From Cornus controversa (lineage: Eukaryota > Streptophyta > Magnoliopsida > Cornales > Cornaceae): 64,000 bases of DNA. The notes beneath the pieces were generated by a model. It did no database searches. It was not told the origin of the DNA and saw only the letters and a program-made list of their open reading frames with translations. A program made the position numbers and the translations under genes. The stretch spans positions 99,457,033-99,521,032 of the forward strand of contig CM048845.1 in the NCBI GenBank assembly GCA_026545225.1, read 5' to 3'. Each line of letters begins with the position of its first letter. Within the stretch, counting starts at the first letter, position 1. Shown piece by piece: positions 12,001-23,745 of the stretch.

Positions 12001-15000
12001 AAAGAGGGGGACCATGGGGAGAAATATACACGGGAGGAATACAAGGCAGAGATCAGCGAAATTTCAGTGAAAGAGATTATTTAGAGACAGAAATCTAGAG
12101 CTCTTTGGCTCAAGGAAAAGGACAAGAATACAAAATTTCTTCACTGGCCGGTTAATGATCATCGGGGAGTAATCACGTTGGGAGAATTCGCATTGATGGG
12201 GAGTGGTTAAGTACTGAAGAAGATATTAGAAGAGGTACATTGTTGTTCTATCAATGTTTATATGCCAAAAATTGTAATTGGAGACCGGTGTTGAATGGTT
12301 GGGAGTTTTTTTGCATCTTGGAGGAGGAGAGGAGTGGATGGAGAGACTGTTTGCGGAGGAAGAAGAGGTTCCAGCATTGAAGAGCTACAATGGTGATAGG
12401 TTTCGGTTTCAAATAGCTTTACTATGGCTTTTTCAAAAGAATTGGGATCTGGCTAAGAAGGAGATGACGGAAACCTGTGTATTTTTTTTAGCATGGGCAA
12501 TTCGAGCAGAGAATCAATCCTTCATTGCCCTTATTTCAAAAAAGGGTGGAGCTATAAAGGCCAAAGAATTTCATCAATTAGCCTAGTGGGAAGTGTGTAT
12601 AGGACAATAGCTAAAGTGCTAGCTTTAAGATTGCGAAGGGTGATTGATGGTCTTATCTCAGAATCACAAAATGCTTTTGTTGGATGTGGTCCTAATTTTC
12701 ATCGAATGTGTGGACTCCAGAATTTGAAGTGGGATGTTATTTTCATTGTTTGAAAGTTGGAGATAGAGAAAGCTGATGACCGTGTGAATTGGGACTTTTT
12801 GATGGCTCTTCAAAAAGAGGTGGAGGAAGTGGATCTTCTTTTGCATCTCACATTCTCAATAGTGAGATTGTTAACAGGTCCCTGACAGTTTTTCAACAAC
12901 TCGAGAGGTTTGAGACAAGAGATCCTTTGTCCCTGTTCCTCTTCAATAAGGTGATGGAGGCCTTTAGTAGGTTGATGAGCAGAGCGGAGGCTCGTGGTCT
13001 AATTAGGGGATTCGAGGTAGGAAGGAGTACAATAGCTCAGTTGGAGATTTCACATCTCTTATTCGCTGACAATACTATACTATTTTGCAATGCAGTAGAA
13101 GAGCATCGGAGATTCTTGAGATGTGTGTTTGCTTGCTCTAAGGCCGTCTCCATCTAAAGATTAACATAAGAAAGAGCGAGATCGTCCCGATTAGGGAGGT
13201 AGACAACATCGCCACCCTAGTAGATTTCTTGGAATGTGGTATCGAGACCTTTTCGATGTCTTACTTGGGTTTACCTGTCGGAGCTTCATTGTGGGTGTCT
13301 TCTATTTAGGCACTAGTGATAGAAAAGTTTGAGAAAAGGCTAGCCGGATGGACGAAACAATATCTGTTGAAGGGAGGACAACTTACTTCAATTAAGAGCA
13401 CCCTCTCAAACCTTCCAACTTACTACCTCTCGTTATTCCAAATTCCTTCCTCTGTAGAAAAGATGTTGATGTTTAGGTCCTTTAGTGTTGCCTTGTTATG
13501 AAGGAGTGGAAACAATTCAATGGATGTCAATTACTTTAATTACTACCTCTCGTTATCACTTTTGACTTTTGGATGCATGGATATTTTTCTATTGTTTAGG
13601 ATTTATATGTTATAAATTACACATTAATAAGTGATTATACTATCCGTAATTACAAAATTTGTGATGCTATGTGATCTTTTTTCATATTTTGTCAAACTTG
13701 TGCCTCTTACTTCATTGAGGCTTATACCTGGCCTTGCGCCTAGGCTCCAAGAGACCTTAGCGTCTAAGTGTGCCTCACGCCTTTAACAACTATGTTACTG
13801 AGAGTAAATTAAGTTTTAGATTGTTCGTTTATTAAGTGAACTTTAAGAGTAACATTTCTTCTAAAAATGGACTATATATGTGAAAAGGAAACATCATTAC
13901 ACACCAACTTTGACAAGTGAATGACATTATAGAAGTGCATTAGCTAAAGCATGCTCTATAGAAGCATAGAAAAGTATTCCACTTAAATGCAATAATCATG
14001 GATGCCGAGAGCTAAGGAAACATAACCAGTACCTGTAAAACTTGACAATTGTCCAATGTGCTTTTGCCCCCCTGAGAATATTCAAAACATAATCTCAGGC
14101 CGAAATTCTCAACAACAAATTAAGATAAGCTTCAAGACGAGTAGGAACATTGTGCAAGATGACAAGACTGCCCAATTTCCATACACTTCCTCACATATGA
14201 TAAAATTCAGAAAGGGAAGGGTTTGAAAAAGGTAAGACTGATTCTTGTCAAGAACTAAAGTTGAACCAAAGGAAAGCACTTATAAAAGAAGAACCAGTGA
14301 CAAGTCTGTGCACATAAGACTTGAAATACGCAACTTTTAAGAAACAAGATAAGAGGCGAATGATGTACGGGGAGTATAGTGGTAGCTAACAATTCCCCGT
14401 CAGCCCCACCTAAACGAAAGGAAAGTCTGTTCCATATGATAAAATATTTAAAATTATGTCAGAGTAGTTTATCATGTATGACCAAGTACCTAATTTTTAA
14501 GTTTCATTTCTTTAATAAGAAATATAATAAATAAATTGTCCCCAAAAGGACCCAATCAAATAATACAAAAAGAAAAAATCCTGATTTTTGAATCATAGTT
14601 GTCCTAAAAAATTCAAGAAGATGCAGGAAGAGGTAATGCATTCAGCTAATAAAACTAGTTTTAATGAAAATCACCAGAGAATTAAGAGGGGGGGAGTCAC
14701 CACTCACTAGAGTTAGTTTATATGAATGAATTTCTTTCCTCTATGCACTAATATACATTCAAGACAGACACCTAAAATGAAAAATTAAATCAATGTTCAG
14801 AAAAGCCATCAACCGTTCAATTCTACAATACGATTAAAAATATAGAGATCGACATCAACAATTTCAACCAACCCAAAAAACAAAATGCCAAATCAAGGCA
14901 ACCCACTTCACAAAATCATCAATAGCAACAAAATAAAGAGCAAGCACAAAAGGGAACACATACCCCAGAAAAGTGGAAAATAGAGTAAGATTGAGAACCG

Positions 15001-15552
15001 CACAGGTAAAACCAATTAACCCAGAAGAGAATTACAAATTGAAGCAAACCCAATTGGTATAATCCCAAGCAGCAACAAAATGAACAACACCCACAAACGG
15101 AAATACATGAAAATGCACAAATATTGAAACTGGAGTACCTTGGAATAAGGAATGATGTGATCATAATCATGGCAGAGACAACCCGGGCAACCCACGAGCT
15201 TCCGGAACACAGTGTTGCCGAGTGCGTCTCGACGCCATCGATCTGGGTCTCGGCCTTTGATCTTCTCTGCCTTGTCCCAGCATTGTTGTTTGACACTGTA
15301 AGGGAAGCTTCTAGGATTAGGGTTTGGGTTGGTGTCGTCTGGGGAGATTTGCAGGTTACCAAAGAGAGTGAGGTCTTCGGTGACGAATTCACGATCGAGA
15401 AGAGAGGCGGAGGCAGAGAGTCTTGATGGGCGAGACCCAGTTGGCCCTGTTTCGAAACCAGATGAGCCTATGTTCCGGTCTGTGCTTGTAGATGAATAGC
15501 TCCTCCTTTTTCCGTTCTTGCTTGGCCTTGTCTTCTGCGCCATTTTGGCCAC
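9072..15552 (-). CDS. HNH-endonuclease-domain protein, four exons
   Basis: Exons on the minus strand are 15552-15139, 14071-14033, 9353-9269 and 9154-9072. Lengths of 414+39+85+83 nt give 206 codons plus stop, and every junction keeps frame with GT-AG ends. The N-terminal 80 residues are basic and Ser-rich with no visible domain. A Trp/Arg-rich segment ([20 protein letters not shown], 91-110) precedes the zinc/HNH-type core. That core has Cys122, Cys125 and Cys127, then [11 protein letters not shown] (128-138). The 39-nt exon 2 supplies [13 protein letters not shown] (139-151), and exon 3 adds the [10 protein letters not shown] continuation. This order (DHIIP, then N, then N..K..N) is the HNH nuclease fold signature. 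Exon 4 encodes the [21 protein letters not shown] tail. The biological role is unknown; plant homologues are annotated only by domain. A start at Met4 is also possible. Confidence 0.88.
10008..10420 (+). repeat. Internal direct repeat, copy 1
   Basis: Begins at GCCGTTAAGAGAAGAATGAA, passes through a CT-rich block, and ends near GGGGCTCAAGAGCATGCTAG. The same order recurs at about 10789-11165 with few differences. Both copies lie inside the 9.9-11.7 kb TIR element. Confidence 0.85.
10789..11165 (+). repeat. Internal direct repeat, copy 2
   Basis: Second copy of the 10008-10420 segment. It differs by small deletions in the CT-rich block and by scattered substitutions (for example GCCGTTAACAG for GCCGTTAAGAG). 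Confidence 0.85.
11990..13501 (+). pseudogene. Degenerate L1-type LINE reverse transcriptase
   Basis: Frame-shifted plus-strand fragments carry hallmarks of plant L1-clade non-LTR reverse transcriptase. Before 12,280 there is a linker like [14 protein letters not shown] and [17 protein letters not shown]. Around 12,570-12,690 is [20 protein letters not shown] followed by [15 protein letters not shown]. Around 12,930-13,110 is [20 protein letters not shown] and then the catalytic box [13 protein letters not shown], where the usual FADD is FADN. At 13,320-13,470 is [20 protein letters not shown]. Stops and frameshifts separate the parts. It is inserted antisense in intron 2 of the HNH gene. No endonuclease domain or clear poly(A) tail was found. 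Confidence 0.85.
13502..14032. other. Rest of HNH-gene intron 2
   Basis: AT-rich intronic sequence between the LINE relic and exon 2. No gene or bounded element is visible. Confidence 0.4.
14072..15138. other. HNH-gene intron 1
   Basis: Intron of 1,067 bp with donor CCAAG/GTACTCC and acceptor TATTCTCAG/GGGGGC on the minus strand. No element with recognisable ends is seen inside. Confidence 0.6.
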
Positions 15553-16540
15553 GAGTGTAGGGAATCAGAGGAGAAACTTCATCTGGATAACCAAAGTACT
15601 TTCACATAAATTATCCCAAAAAAAAAAAAAAAAAAAGCATCTTTCACATACTACCAAAATCAGAGAGCATTAAGGTGTACTTTGATGTTAATCTTATATT
15701 ATGAAACTACCTGTTTTTTTCAAAGTTCTATGTTACGATGATTTGACATTAATTTTTGCGTTTTAACATTGAAATTTGGATTATTTTATCCACTCCAAAT
15801 ATTTTTTTATGAATTCTTCAATTTACGTGTATGCAATTCAAATCTTTTAATGAATTTTTAAATGAGAATTTAGCTAGTGACAAATTCCATGCATTAAAAT
15901 TTGGATTAGTGTTTGCAACCCAAATTTTTTTTTTTATGAATTCTCATAGCCAAGTCCATTTATTAGAGATGAAGACAAAAATGATGACGATGAATTTAGT
16001 CAATTGTTTGTAATGGAACCCGATACCCTAAATGCAAGACTCTCTTTCACATTTAGAAAGAATTTTCAGTAATAGGCTCAATATCACCATAGTTGAAAAA
16101 AAGGGAAGAAAAAAAATCTAAATAGTGGAACTAATATAGTTCTCTATTGTAATTGTGTAATTGAAATTATTTCAATATTTAAATTGCTAGAGAATGAACT
16201 AACAATGTATATCAAATTCTAACACCTTTAAAAAAAAAACCATGTCTTGCATGCTTATCGGAGCTGAGGTGGTGTCCAGGGTTCAAGCCCCAAGTGTGGC
16301 GAGGAATATATGTATAAAAAGTTGAATTCAACACCTGTTAAAACAAAAGTTTAATATGTTACAAATATAATTTTTTTGAACTTCCCAGCTCATTGAAGTT
16401 GTCGAGTCTGATTCTCATACTCAAATTTATGACAAAACTGGTCCATTCTTGACCCGTTTAAGCTGGTTCAAGGGCCCAAATCGATTCCTAAATCGGATGC
16501 CTATTCCAATCTCTGTTTTTTCCCTTCTGTAAAGGTAGGG
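15553..16540. other. HNH-gene upstream region and spacer
   Basis: Contains the presumed HNH-gene promoter on the minus strand, a poly(A/T) run at 15,618-15,637, and AT-rich sequence. A lone pol III B-box-like GGTTCAAGCCC occurs near 16,271 with no matching A box. No gene was recognised. Confidence 0.4.
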
Positions 16541-17870
16541 GTTCAAATTATAGAGAGGGAATGACTAACACCAATCTGAATAAAAGAGAAAAGTTAGAAT
16601 AGCTGAATATGTGTGAGGAAAGTACTATAATGGGAGAGAGAGAAAATATGTAGGACCAGGTTTAAAATGTATAGAAGAGAGAGCTGAGGAAGAGATGGGA
16701 GAGAGAGAAAGCAAATATGAGTGAGAGAGGGAGGGGGTCAGAGTTGACTAACTGCCTTCACACCATGGGGTATTTATAGACCTTATGTATGAGCCTTTGA
16801 CAGCTGTCATCCTACGTAACACGAGCTCATCATGCCACGTGTCCCTTACTTTATCATACTTGGTTGAAGCCATGAACATCTCTTATATGATCGTGGGTAA
16901 GCATTATGATACTATTCTACTTAAAGCATAATACATAACACCCTTCGCAAGTCACATAGTTATGCTTTAGACCTCAACGAGCCTTCCTCTCAATCCTCCA
17001 TTCCACACTTAGCCCATCTTCCCGGTTGAAGATATGACGCCATATGTTCCGTTATGACACCATAATCGCCTGGGTCATATCACAGTGCGCCTATGTGCCA
17101 GAAATGACCCGTGGGTCCCTATGGCTTCATATGAGCTCCATCCCATCAAGGCTAGAAGTAACGTCGTGACAAGTTACTTTCCATCTTGAGAAGCAGAGCC
17201 AGTAATCCCCCATACGGTCCCTGCTTATGAGAGCTATCACTTGGGGTCATAAGCTCGGAGCTATATGATCGCCCATTCCTCTATGATTTCTCACAGCCCT
17301 AGGGTATGCCAAGGTGTTAATCCAAAATATACCCGCGAGGGGAAGTTACCCCCAATCATCCTCTATCCTTCGTAGGTTAAAGTCACCCGCAACCACTTCA
17401 TAACTCAAAGCTCTTATGATCGCTTGCCATACCTTCATGGGTTAAAGTCACCCGCGACCGCTTCGTGAATTGGAGCACCCACGACTGCTATACAACCTTT
17501 GAAACCAACTTGCTTGCTACCTAATCCAGTCCATCCGCTACCTGCTGGGACATGCAAAAAAAGTTCCATTCGTTACCCATGGGTCGCGGGCAAGGTCCAC
17601 TAGCAACCCATGGGTCGCGAAAAGGTCCACTCGAGACCCATGGGTCACGGGCCTAGGGACAAGGGCCCATTATTCTATTTATTCAGATTTTTGTAATACC
17701 TTCTAGACTTCACTCTTTATGTGTTTGACATACACCTCTTTACACCTTCTAGTTTTTCACATTTTTCTCACACTTTTCACTATCCAACTATTTTTGTGTG
17801 GCTTGGGGTTTGAAACAGACCTTCGGTGACTAAAGTTGTGCAACTTGCTACCTAGACACTGGCCTGCTAT
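16540..17870 (-). mobile_element. Possible solo LTR or LTR fragment
   Basis: The composition differs from the flanks (more GC-rich, many dispersed short direct repeats), and a minus-strand TATA-like GTCTATAAATACCCC sits near 16,770-16,785. Repeated pieces include GGTTAAAGTCACCCGC (twice, 17,375-17,455) and ACCCATGGGTC with GGTCCAC (three times, 17,575-17,650). A promoter followed by a CT-rich leader is typical of an LTR, but I found no internal retrotransposon coding, TG/CA ends or target duplication. It could instead be an unrelated promoter-bearing fragment. Confidence 0.3.
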
Positions 17871-18413
17871 TTTGATTATTAATTGGATTATTTTATCTGC
17901 TTAACAGAACATGCCCTATATTATCAAAGCCATTTTATTTTATTAAAAAAAAAACCAAAGTAGTATTTAATAAATTAATATAATCATAATTCTAAGTAAG
18001 ATAGGTACACGAACATATAAAATCACCACGTGTTTAATGATTCATTTTTTTCTCGATTTTTTTGAGTTGTTATTTTTTACTAATTTCTTTTAATTTTTTG
18101 ATTTATTTTGATTTTTTGTTTTTTTAGAGCTAAACCATTTGACTGGTTACTGTGGTACCGTAAAATATACTAGTATAATATTATTTGTTTTATGGTATGA
18201 ATTTTCATTTATTTCATGTTTAATTTTTTTATCATTAATTTAATAAAAAGTATAATTAGTAAGCATTTTTAAACCACAAAGACTAGCATTCACGAATATG
18301 TCAACGAGGTTAAATAGTCTCTAATAAAAATCACTAAAAATTCATTTTTACCTATTTACGAGATTGAAAAAATACCGCAATAACTGATTTGTGACTTTTT
18401 ATTTTTTTAGATT
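17871..18413. other. AT-rich spacer
   Basis: No gene, RNA or bounded element is visible. Confidence 0.35.
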
Positions 18414-18716
18414 AATCAAGGTATCGAAAGCTTCGCTCCCGACTAATTCCTAGAACTCAAGAAGGGCGCCTCCCCAACTCAAGTCGAGTAAGTTACGTAA
18501 TTGTTCGTGGAGGCTAATTCCAAATAATTGTTTTTGCTTTCTGACCCTAACTAATTTCTTACTTTTTTTTTTATTTATTTAAATTAATCAAGGTATCCAA
18601 TGCTTTGCCCTGACTAATTCCTAAAATCTTGAAAGGTCGCCTCCTCACTCCAGTCGGGTAAGTCACGAAATTGTGCGTAAAGGCTGTCCAAAAAAATTGT
18701 TTTTGATTTTTGACCC
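18414..18716 (+). repeat. Tandem duplication of a ~172-bp unit
   Basis: Two adjacent copies, about 18,414-18,548 and 18,586-18,716. Each starts near ATTAATCAAGGTATC, contains GACTAATTCCTA and GTCGCCTCC/GGCGCCTCC blocks, and ends near ATTGTTTTTG followed by TGACCC. They are separated by a T/A-rich stretch. The copies have diverged noticeably. No coding potential is evident. Confidence 0.75.
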
Positions 18717-19608
18717 GTTTTCGTTAGTTACACCACTACGAACCATTGTTACAAATTGTGTTATTCCAATCCGCAAAATGGGCGACAAACATATCGATGT
18801 TCCGTTGGTAACAGATGAAAGCAAAGTATAATGTCCCTTCGAGAATACGAACTTGGATCCACTCTGCATTGCACAGTCCAAAATAGTGTAAATCATTCTT
18901 GAGACAGAATAAACCCCACAGCTTGTGAGGTGTCCTGAGTATCATGTGCACTAGACAGTCCAAAGGAATGGTGGAGATCACTCCCACTGCCAGTGAGGTG
19001 ATCTCCAAATATCTAGTGCACTGGAGAGGATGCTTGGCAAGTCACTGCAAACTTGCAAAGGCACATGGACAGATATTATGAATGACCAATTCAATAGTGC
19101 TTTGAAATTACAAAGTTGCTAAATCAATACTATATGAAATTGAGGGAAGATTTTGAAACGGGGTTACTATTCTCTTACATCCAAAAGCATCACAAAGATG
19201 TAAACAATTCCATCTGTAAGCATGAGTCTATATACAGTACAACTTTACATCACACCTGTCCCTCATTCAGGATTCTTATGATCTGTTTAACTCATGATTT
19301 CAAATGATGATCAAACTTGACACAAAATGCCTGCATTCTCCTGTTAGTGATATGATCATCGCCGAAAAATGTCTCCACAAGAGTGTTCCTGGTTGAAGAT
19401 TCTAACTCTCAAGCATCATATCTAGCAAGCAAACACTTGCATACATCTCCTGAAGCATCATATCTACTAATCAAACACTTGTGTACATCTCCTGAAGTGC
19501 TTGACCTGAGCCATGGTGAGTAAATATTTAATGCAGTTACAACTTAATCCTCTTTAAAGATTCCTAAGGGAAAAACACAAAGGAAACTGAAATTACCGTC
19601 CACCAAAG
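18717..19608. other. Downstream flank of the receiver-only gene
   Basis: No TOC1 exon 4-6 homology could be recognised here, although later exons of the minus-strand paralogue would be expected in this direction. Two short direct repeats containing TCAAACACTTG/GCAAACACTTG occur at about 19,403-19,440 and 19,450-19,485. No other feature is seen. Confidence 0.4.
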
Positions 19609-21632
19609 TCAAGCGCTAGGAGCCATCTGCCTTCTCTGCGTATGAAATGACATGCTCACTAGCTCATCAATGGATAACGGTTTCATTAAGAAGCTAGTTA
19701 CTCCGAGTTTCAAGCATTTTCCAATAGTAGGGATTTCATTCTCTGTCAACAACACTACACAAAACGAAAGCAGTATAATATTGAGGATCTGCCTATGATT
19801 TATCCTAAACTAAAGAAGGTGAACTATACAAAAATAATGACAGTAGAAATAAGGCTTACTGATGACAGGAATATGTTGCAACTCTTTATTCCCCATAACG
19901 TACTTCAACACTCGTGCACCATTAGCCACTAAATGACTTATATCAGCAAGAATAATATCAATATTTGGCCCCTCGGTATTGAGTGTATTAACCATCTCTG
20001 TAGCCGTCCACACTGATGTTACTGTGAACCAACAACATGCATCCATAATCAATTCAGAGTACGGTGTTGGAAGAATTATAATTACAGCAAACCTAGTAAG
20101 TTTACAGGTGCCATTGAGCAATCCAAAACTACAGTTTAAAATATAAAGAGTGGCCATTATACCGTAGAGGGTAAAAGAGAAGCTGAGGCTTTCATATGCT
20201 AACTTCCAGAGAAATTCTAAAATCACAAGTGATGGGGAGTACAAGGATGCATTAATTAGAAGCTATGATGCATTTATATGGATTTTTAATGTTGGAAGTC
20301 ACAAATAGTTGACCATGTTGAATTTTATATGAAACTGCAGGCACTTCTTATCAAATCTACACTTCCAAGTAAAGAAAAAGAGAAAAAAAAAAAAATGAAT
20401 GTATGCTTACAACACTATTTTCTTCTCCATGAAAAAGAAAAACACAAAAGAATCTAAAGAAACTTATAATTATATTTAAACTTGTGTGTGCATGTGCGTG
20501 TTTCTAGCGAAATGTCAGAGTTAATTTAATTTATGATAGCTAAAACTTGTTTAATAGGAAACATTTTTTTGTCTGGTGTAATGTGTAAACTTGAGATAAT
20601 AAATTTACTTAAAAGAGTATGGAAGTTGTTTCCATCACTTTTGTCTAATGTTAATTAGAACCATGTGAGTGGCCATCGTCGTTTTATGTCCTTTTCTCAG
20701 TTAAACATTTCCATATATAGTAACAGAGGGAGCCAACAACCCACTTTCTAATGGTGCATAATGATTAGTTCCAACTTTTTGTTTCTTCACATCTTAGTCA
20801 CGTGCAAATTCTTCACTTGTATATGCTAAAACCTTATTAATGATAGATAAGCAATACATATAAAACAACCTAAAAAAAGTATTAAATTTGGTTTGACAAT
20901 AATTCTGATGGTTAATACCACCACTAAATTAAAAAAAAGAACATTCTAACTCAAAAGGCATTATCCTTTTAGCCAAATAATACAGACCATACAAACTACA
21001 GTGAAAGTATATTACATTTTGGAGGAAAATAAAATAAAAAAATTGATGCTTAGAATAAGTTCATAACTATACTAATATATTAAGAAATGGGAGTTTCTCC
21101 ACCTGAGTTGACCAGACACATATGTTTTCATCAGGTTATGAGGGACAAAACCAATACAAATGTCTAAGATATGAACAAGAAGCAGCATATATACAAGGTA
21201 GCAATGAGAAAAAAGTTATACTAACCCAAATTTTTCCTGCTAAGCTCGTACCCATCTGAGTTTATATACCCCCCAAATCACACATGCCCAGTATGTCAAA
21301 AAAATAATACAGTAGTCACAATTTTTGAGTTATGCCAAATATATAGAAAAACCAGTTATTGATGTGTACAATTCCAAAATTATAATTCCTAATCACATTG
21401 GCAAGCACAAATATTTAATACAGCAAAAACTAAGTACACAAACAAAAGAATAGAAAAGAAAAGAAAAGCAAATAATACCCTGATATGAACACTTGCGAAG
21501 AAGTGTGAATACTTCCCCACAACTCTCGAGGTCGATTTCACAAAGTAAAATCTTTACTTGGCTTCGATCAATATGATCAAACGCACTACCATTTTCGCTC
21601 ATTACAACTTTCTTTCCCTTGTCCATTTTCAT
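19609..21632 (-). CDS. TOC1/PRR1-like receiver-only protein
   Basis: Exons on the minus strand are 21632-21479, 20021-19860 and 19754-19609 (154+162+146 nt), giving 153 codons plus stop with GT-AG splicing. Splice phases, and the 162-nt exon 2, match the two TOC1 copies on the plus strand. The product is one receiver-like domain: strand 1 KILLCEID near 27-34, Asp78 in IILADISHL at the position where TOC1 has Glu, and Lys130-Pro131 in FLMKPLS. Exon 3 then reads four codons past the ancestral donor (ATG/GT has become ATG/GC) into TGA, so the WRRR segment's continuation, middle region and CCT domain are absent. Divergence from TOC1 is high, yet all three exons stay open. It may be a functional small paralogue or a young-frame pseudogene. 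Met at 21626 is an alternative start. Confidence 0.6.
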
Positions 21633-22200
21633 ACAATGTACACAAAAACAACTTCTTTGAAGCTTCAAAAGATCAAAGCAAAGCCTTCACAACACACCCA
21701 CTGCGCATCTCTCAGTAAAATATATATATATATATCTTTGTGATACATATAGATATATATATATATATAAAACCCTAGTTCTCCTATTTATAGATGTTTG
21801 TATCAGAGGACCAAGAGTTTGGTATGCCGAATTTTTAGTTGTGCTATGGATAAATTGGTTCTCCTGAGATAATTCACCTCTCTGATGAACTAAATTGGGA
21901 ACAACAACAACAGCAAGACGAGAAGAGTGAAGTGATGGATTTTACAGATTTGAACCGAAAAGGTAATGCTAAAAACGAAAAAAAAAAAGGCGATGAGATA
22001 TTACCGAGAATCTCGGGAATCTTTGATGACATGTTGCAGATATTCGGATAAATTGTTGAGTCTCTCACGTAAATTGCGATTTACATTTTTGGAATTTGAA
22101 GCATAAGGAAGAGCAAGTGAGAGACTGGGAAGCCCTCTTCCAGCAGAGAAATTATACGTTACAATTGTAGCACGTGACTGATATATCAAAACAAACACAA
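21633..22200 (-). promoter_or_regulatory. Upstream region of the receiver-only gene with short evening-element core
   Basis: On the minus strand AATATCT occurs at 22002-21996, about 370 bp before the start codon. This is the short core of the clock evening element (AAAATATCT). A similar TAATATCTC stands upstream of the intact TOC1 copy. Two TA runs (about 21,719-21,737 and 21,754-21,769) lie next to the start. Open frames at 21.9-22.2 kb are unrecognised. Confidence 0.3.
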
Positions 22201-23745
22201 TGATACAACGTATAATTTCTCGAATTAATCAAAAGAAAAAAAACTTAAATATTGTTATTTTCTCACCAACAAATTAAATATTGAGATGGAATTATATGTG
22301 TTGTATTCAATCATTGTGTTCTTAAATATATAATTCTAATTGGTGCACTTGAATTTTGGGCGTTCACACTCTCTCACGACCCTCATCTATCCGTGGAATA
22401 CTAGTTAATTTTTATTTTTTTTTTTTATGAGAATGGGTAGTATGTTTTGGAAACAAGGACCAATAAAATTACAAGAAAACCACATTAATTAATTATTTCC
22501 TATATATTTCCAGTACTCTATTCCACGTGCATGGAAAAGCAATAACGTTGGATCATCAAAATAGAAATATGGCCAACAATTATTAATTAATAGGAGTCCC
22601 GTTCCACACTTGCTATTTTCCTCATATAGATAATAAACCAAGCAGTGAGACTGTGAGAGTAGACAACCTACTAAACACTACATATTTTAGTACCATATGA
22701 TATGAAGCAGACAATGTAACAACACCGTACAAAACTGCTTAGACAATGTAATTCGGAGCATTAAATTATCAATTAATGATCCTGAAGCAAGGAGCATATG
22801 TCTAAGCATGTGCAACACCATCTTATATATTGCACGAGTGTATCTTCAATATATATAAATGTGTTGCCTGACTTTTAAGTGTTTTATGTGTTCCATTTTG
22901 TGATATAATTGTGATTTATTATAATGAAATTTGTTGTGCCAGGGTATAAGATCTCTTAATTAAATAAGAGGGGATTTAGATTCTCAGACAAGCCTGATGA
23001 TTGACAATTGACTAATAAACTGATACTTGAGAGAATGCTTGTTACCAAAGGAAGAACAAATTAAACGGAAAAGTAGAAGAAAATAACGAATTATTTAATC
23101 CATTTTACTCGAGTTATATTGATTTTTTTAATGCATCCAATTAAATCATAACACCTCAGCCATAAGTATGCGCGGCAAAATGGGTAATTTAAGTTTGAAC
23201 TTAGTTGAATATGAGTGGATCAAATATGGGTCGGATCAACTTGTCAACTCAGTAAACTATTTTTAATATAAAATTTATTTTAAATTTGGACAAATTCTGT
23301 CATCATATTCAGATCGATAAAAATGCAGATCATATTAATTGTGCAGGCTGAAATGAAAAAACCTACTTGATCACTTAAATCTAACAACATTTTTCATAAA
23401 TTCTTTAAATTCTATACTATTTTATGAAATTCGAAGCTAAAAATTTAAGTTGGCATAGATTGATCCGTTTATATAAAATTCAATCCGTTTACAAGAATCA
23501 AACCCATTTATACAATCTGACATATTTACAATGACCTGACCCGTTAGAAAAACTATTTTCCTAAAAATAAAAAATAAACATATATTATCAAGGCTAATAT
23601 GTAACAAAAGAGAGAAATAATAATTTATAACTTATTTTAGACGCGACTCATTTTGTAGGACCCGACCCTTGGTGTTGAGTTTCTTTGAAGAGAGAGAGAG
23701 TGAGAGAGAGAGGCAGTCGAAGAGAGATGGACAAATCGGAGAAAG
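22201..23745. other. Intergenic AT-rich sequence
   Basis: Mostly featureless. About 23,190-23,560 has short degenerate motifs (GGGTCGGATCA, GATCCGTTTATA, AACCCATTTATA) that look like an old repeat relic without definable ends. A (GA) stretch lies at about 23,691-23,712. Confidence 0.35.

Noticed and set aside
15124..15426. 100-codon plus-strand frame opposite HNH exon 1
   Set aside because: The minus strand here encodes conserved HNH residues and has correct splice sites; the plus frame has no recognisable content.
16261..16310. Pol III B-box-like GGTTCAAGCCCC
   Set aside because: No A box at proper distance, no tRNA cloverleaf and no flanking duplication, so neither tRNA nor SINE could be supported.
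21874..22198. Overlapping 64-65 codon minus-strand frames upstream of the receiver-only gene
   Set aside because: A donor-like CTCG/GTAATA is present, but no domain or partner exon was found; it may be leader or promoter sequence.
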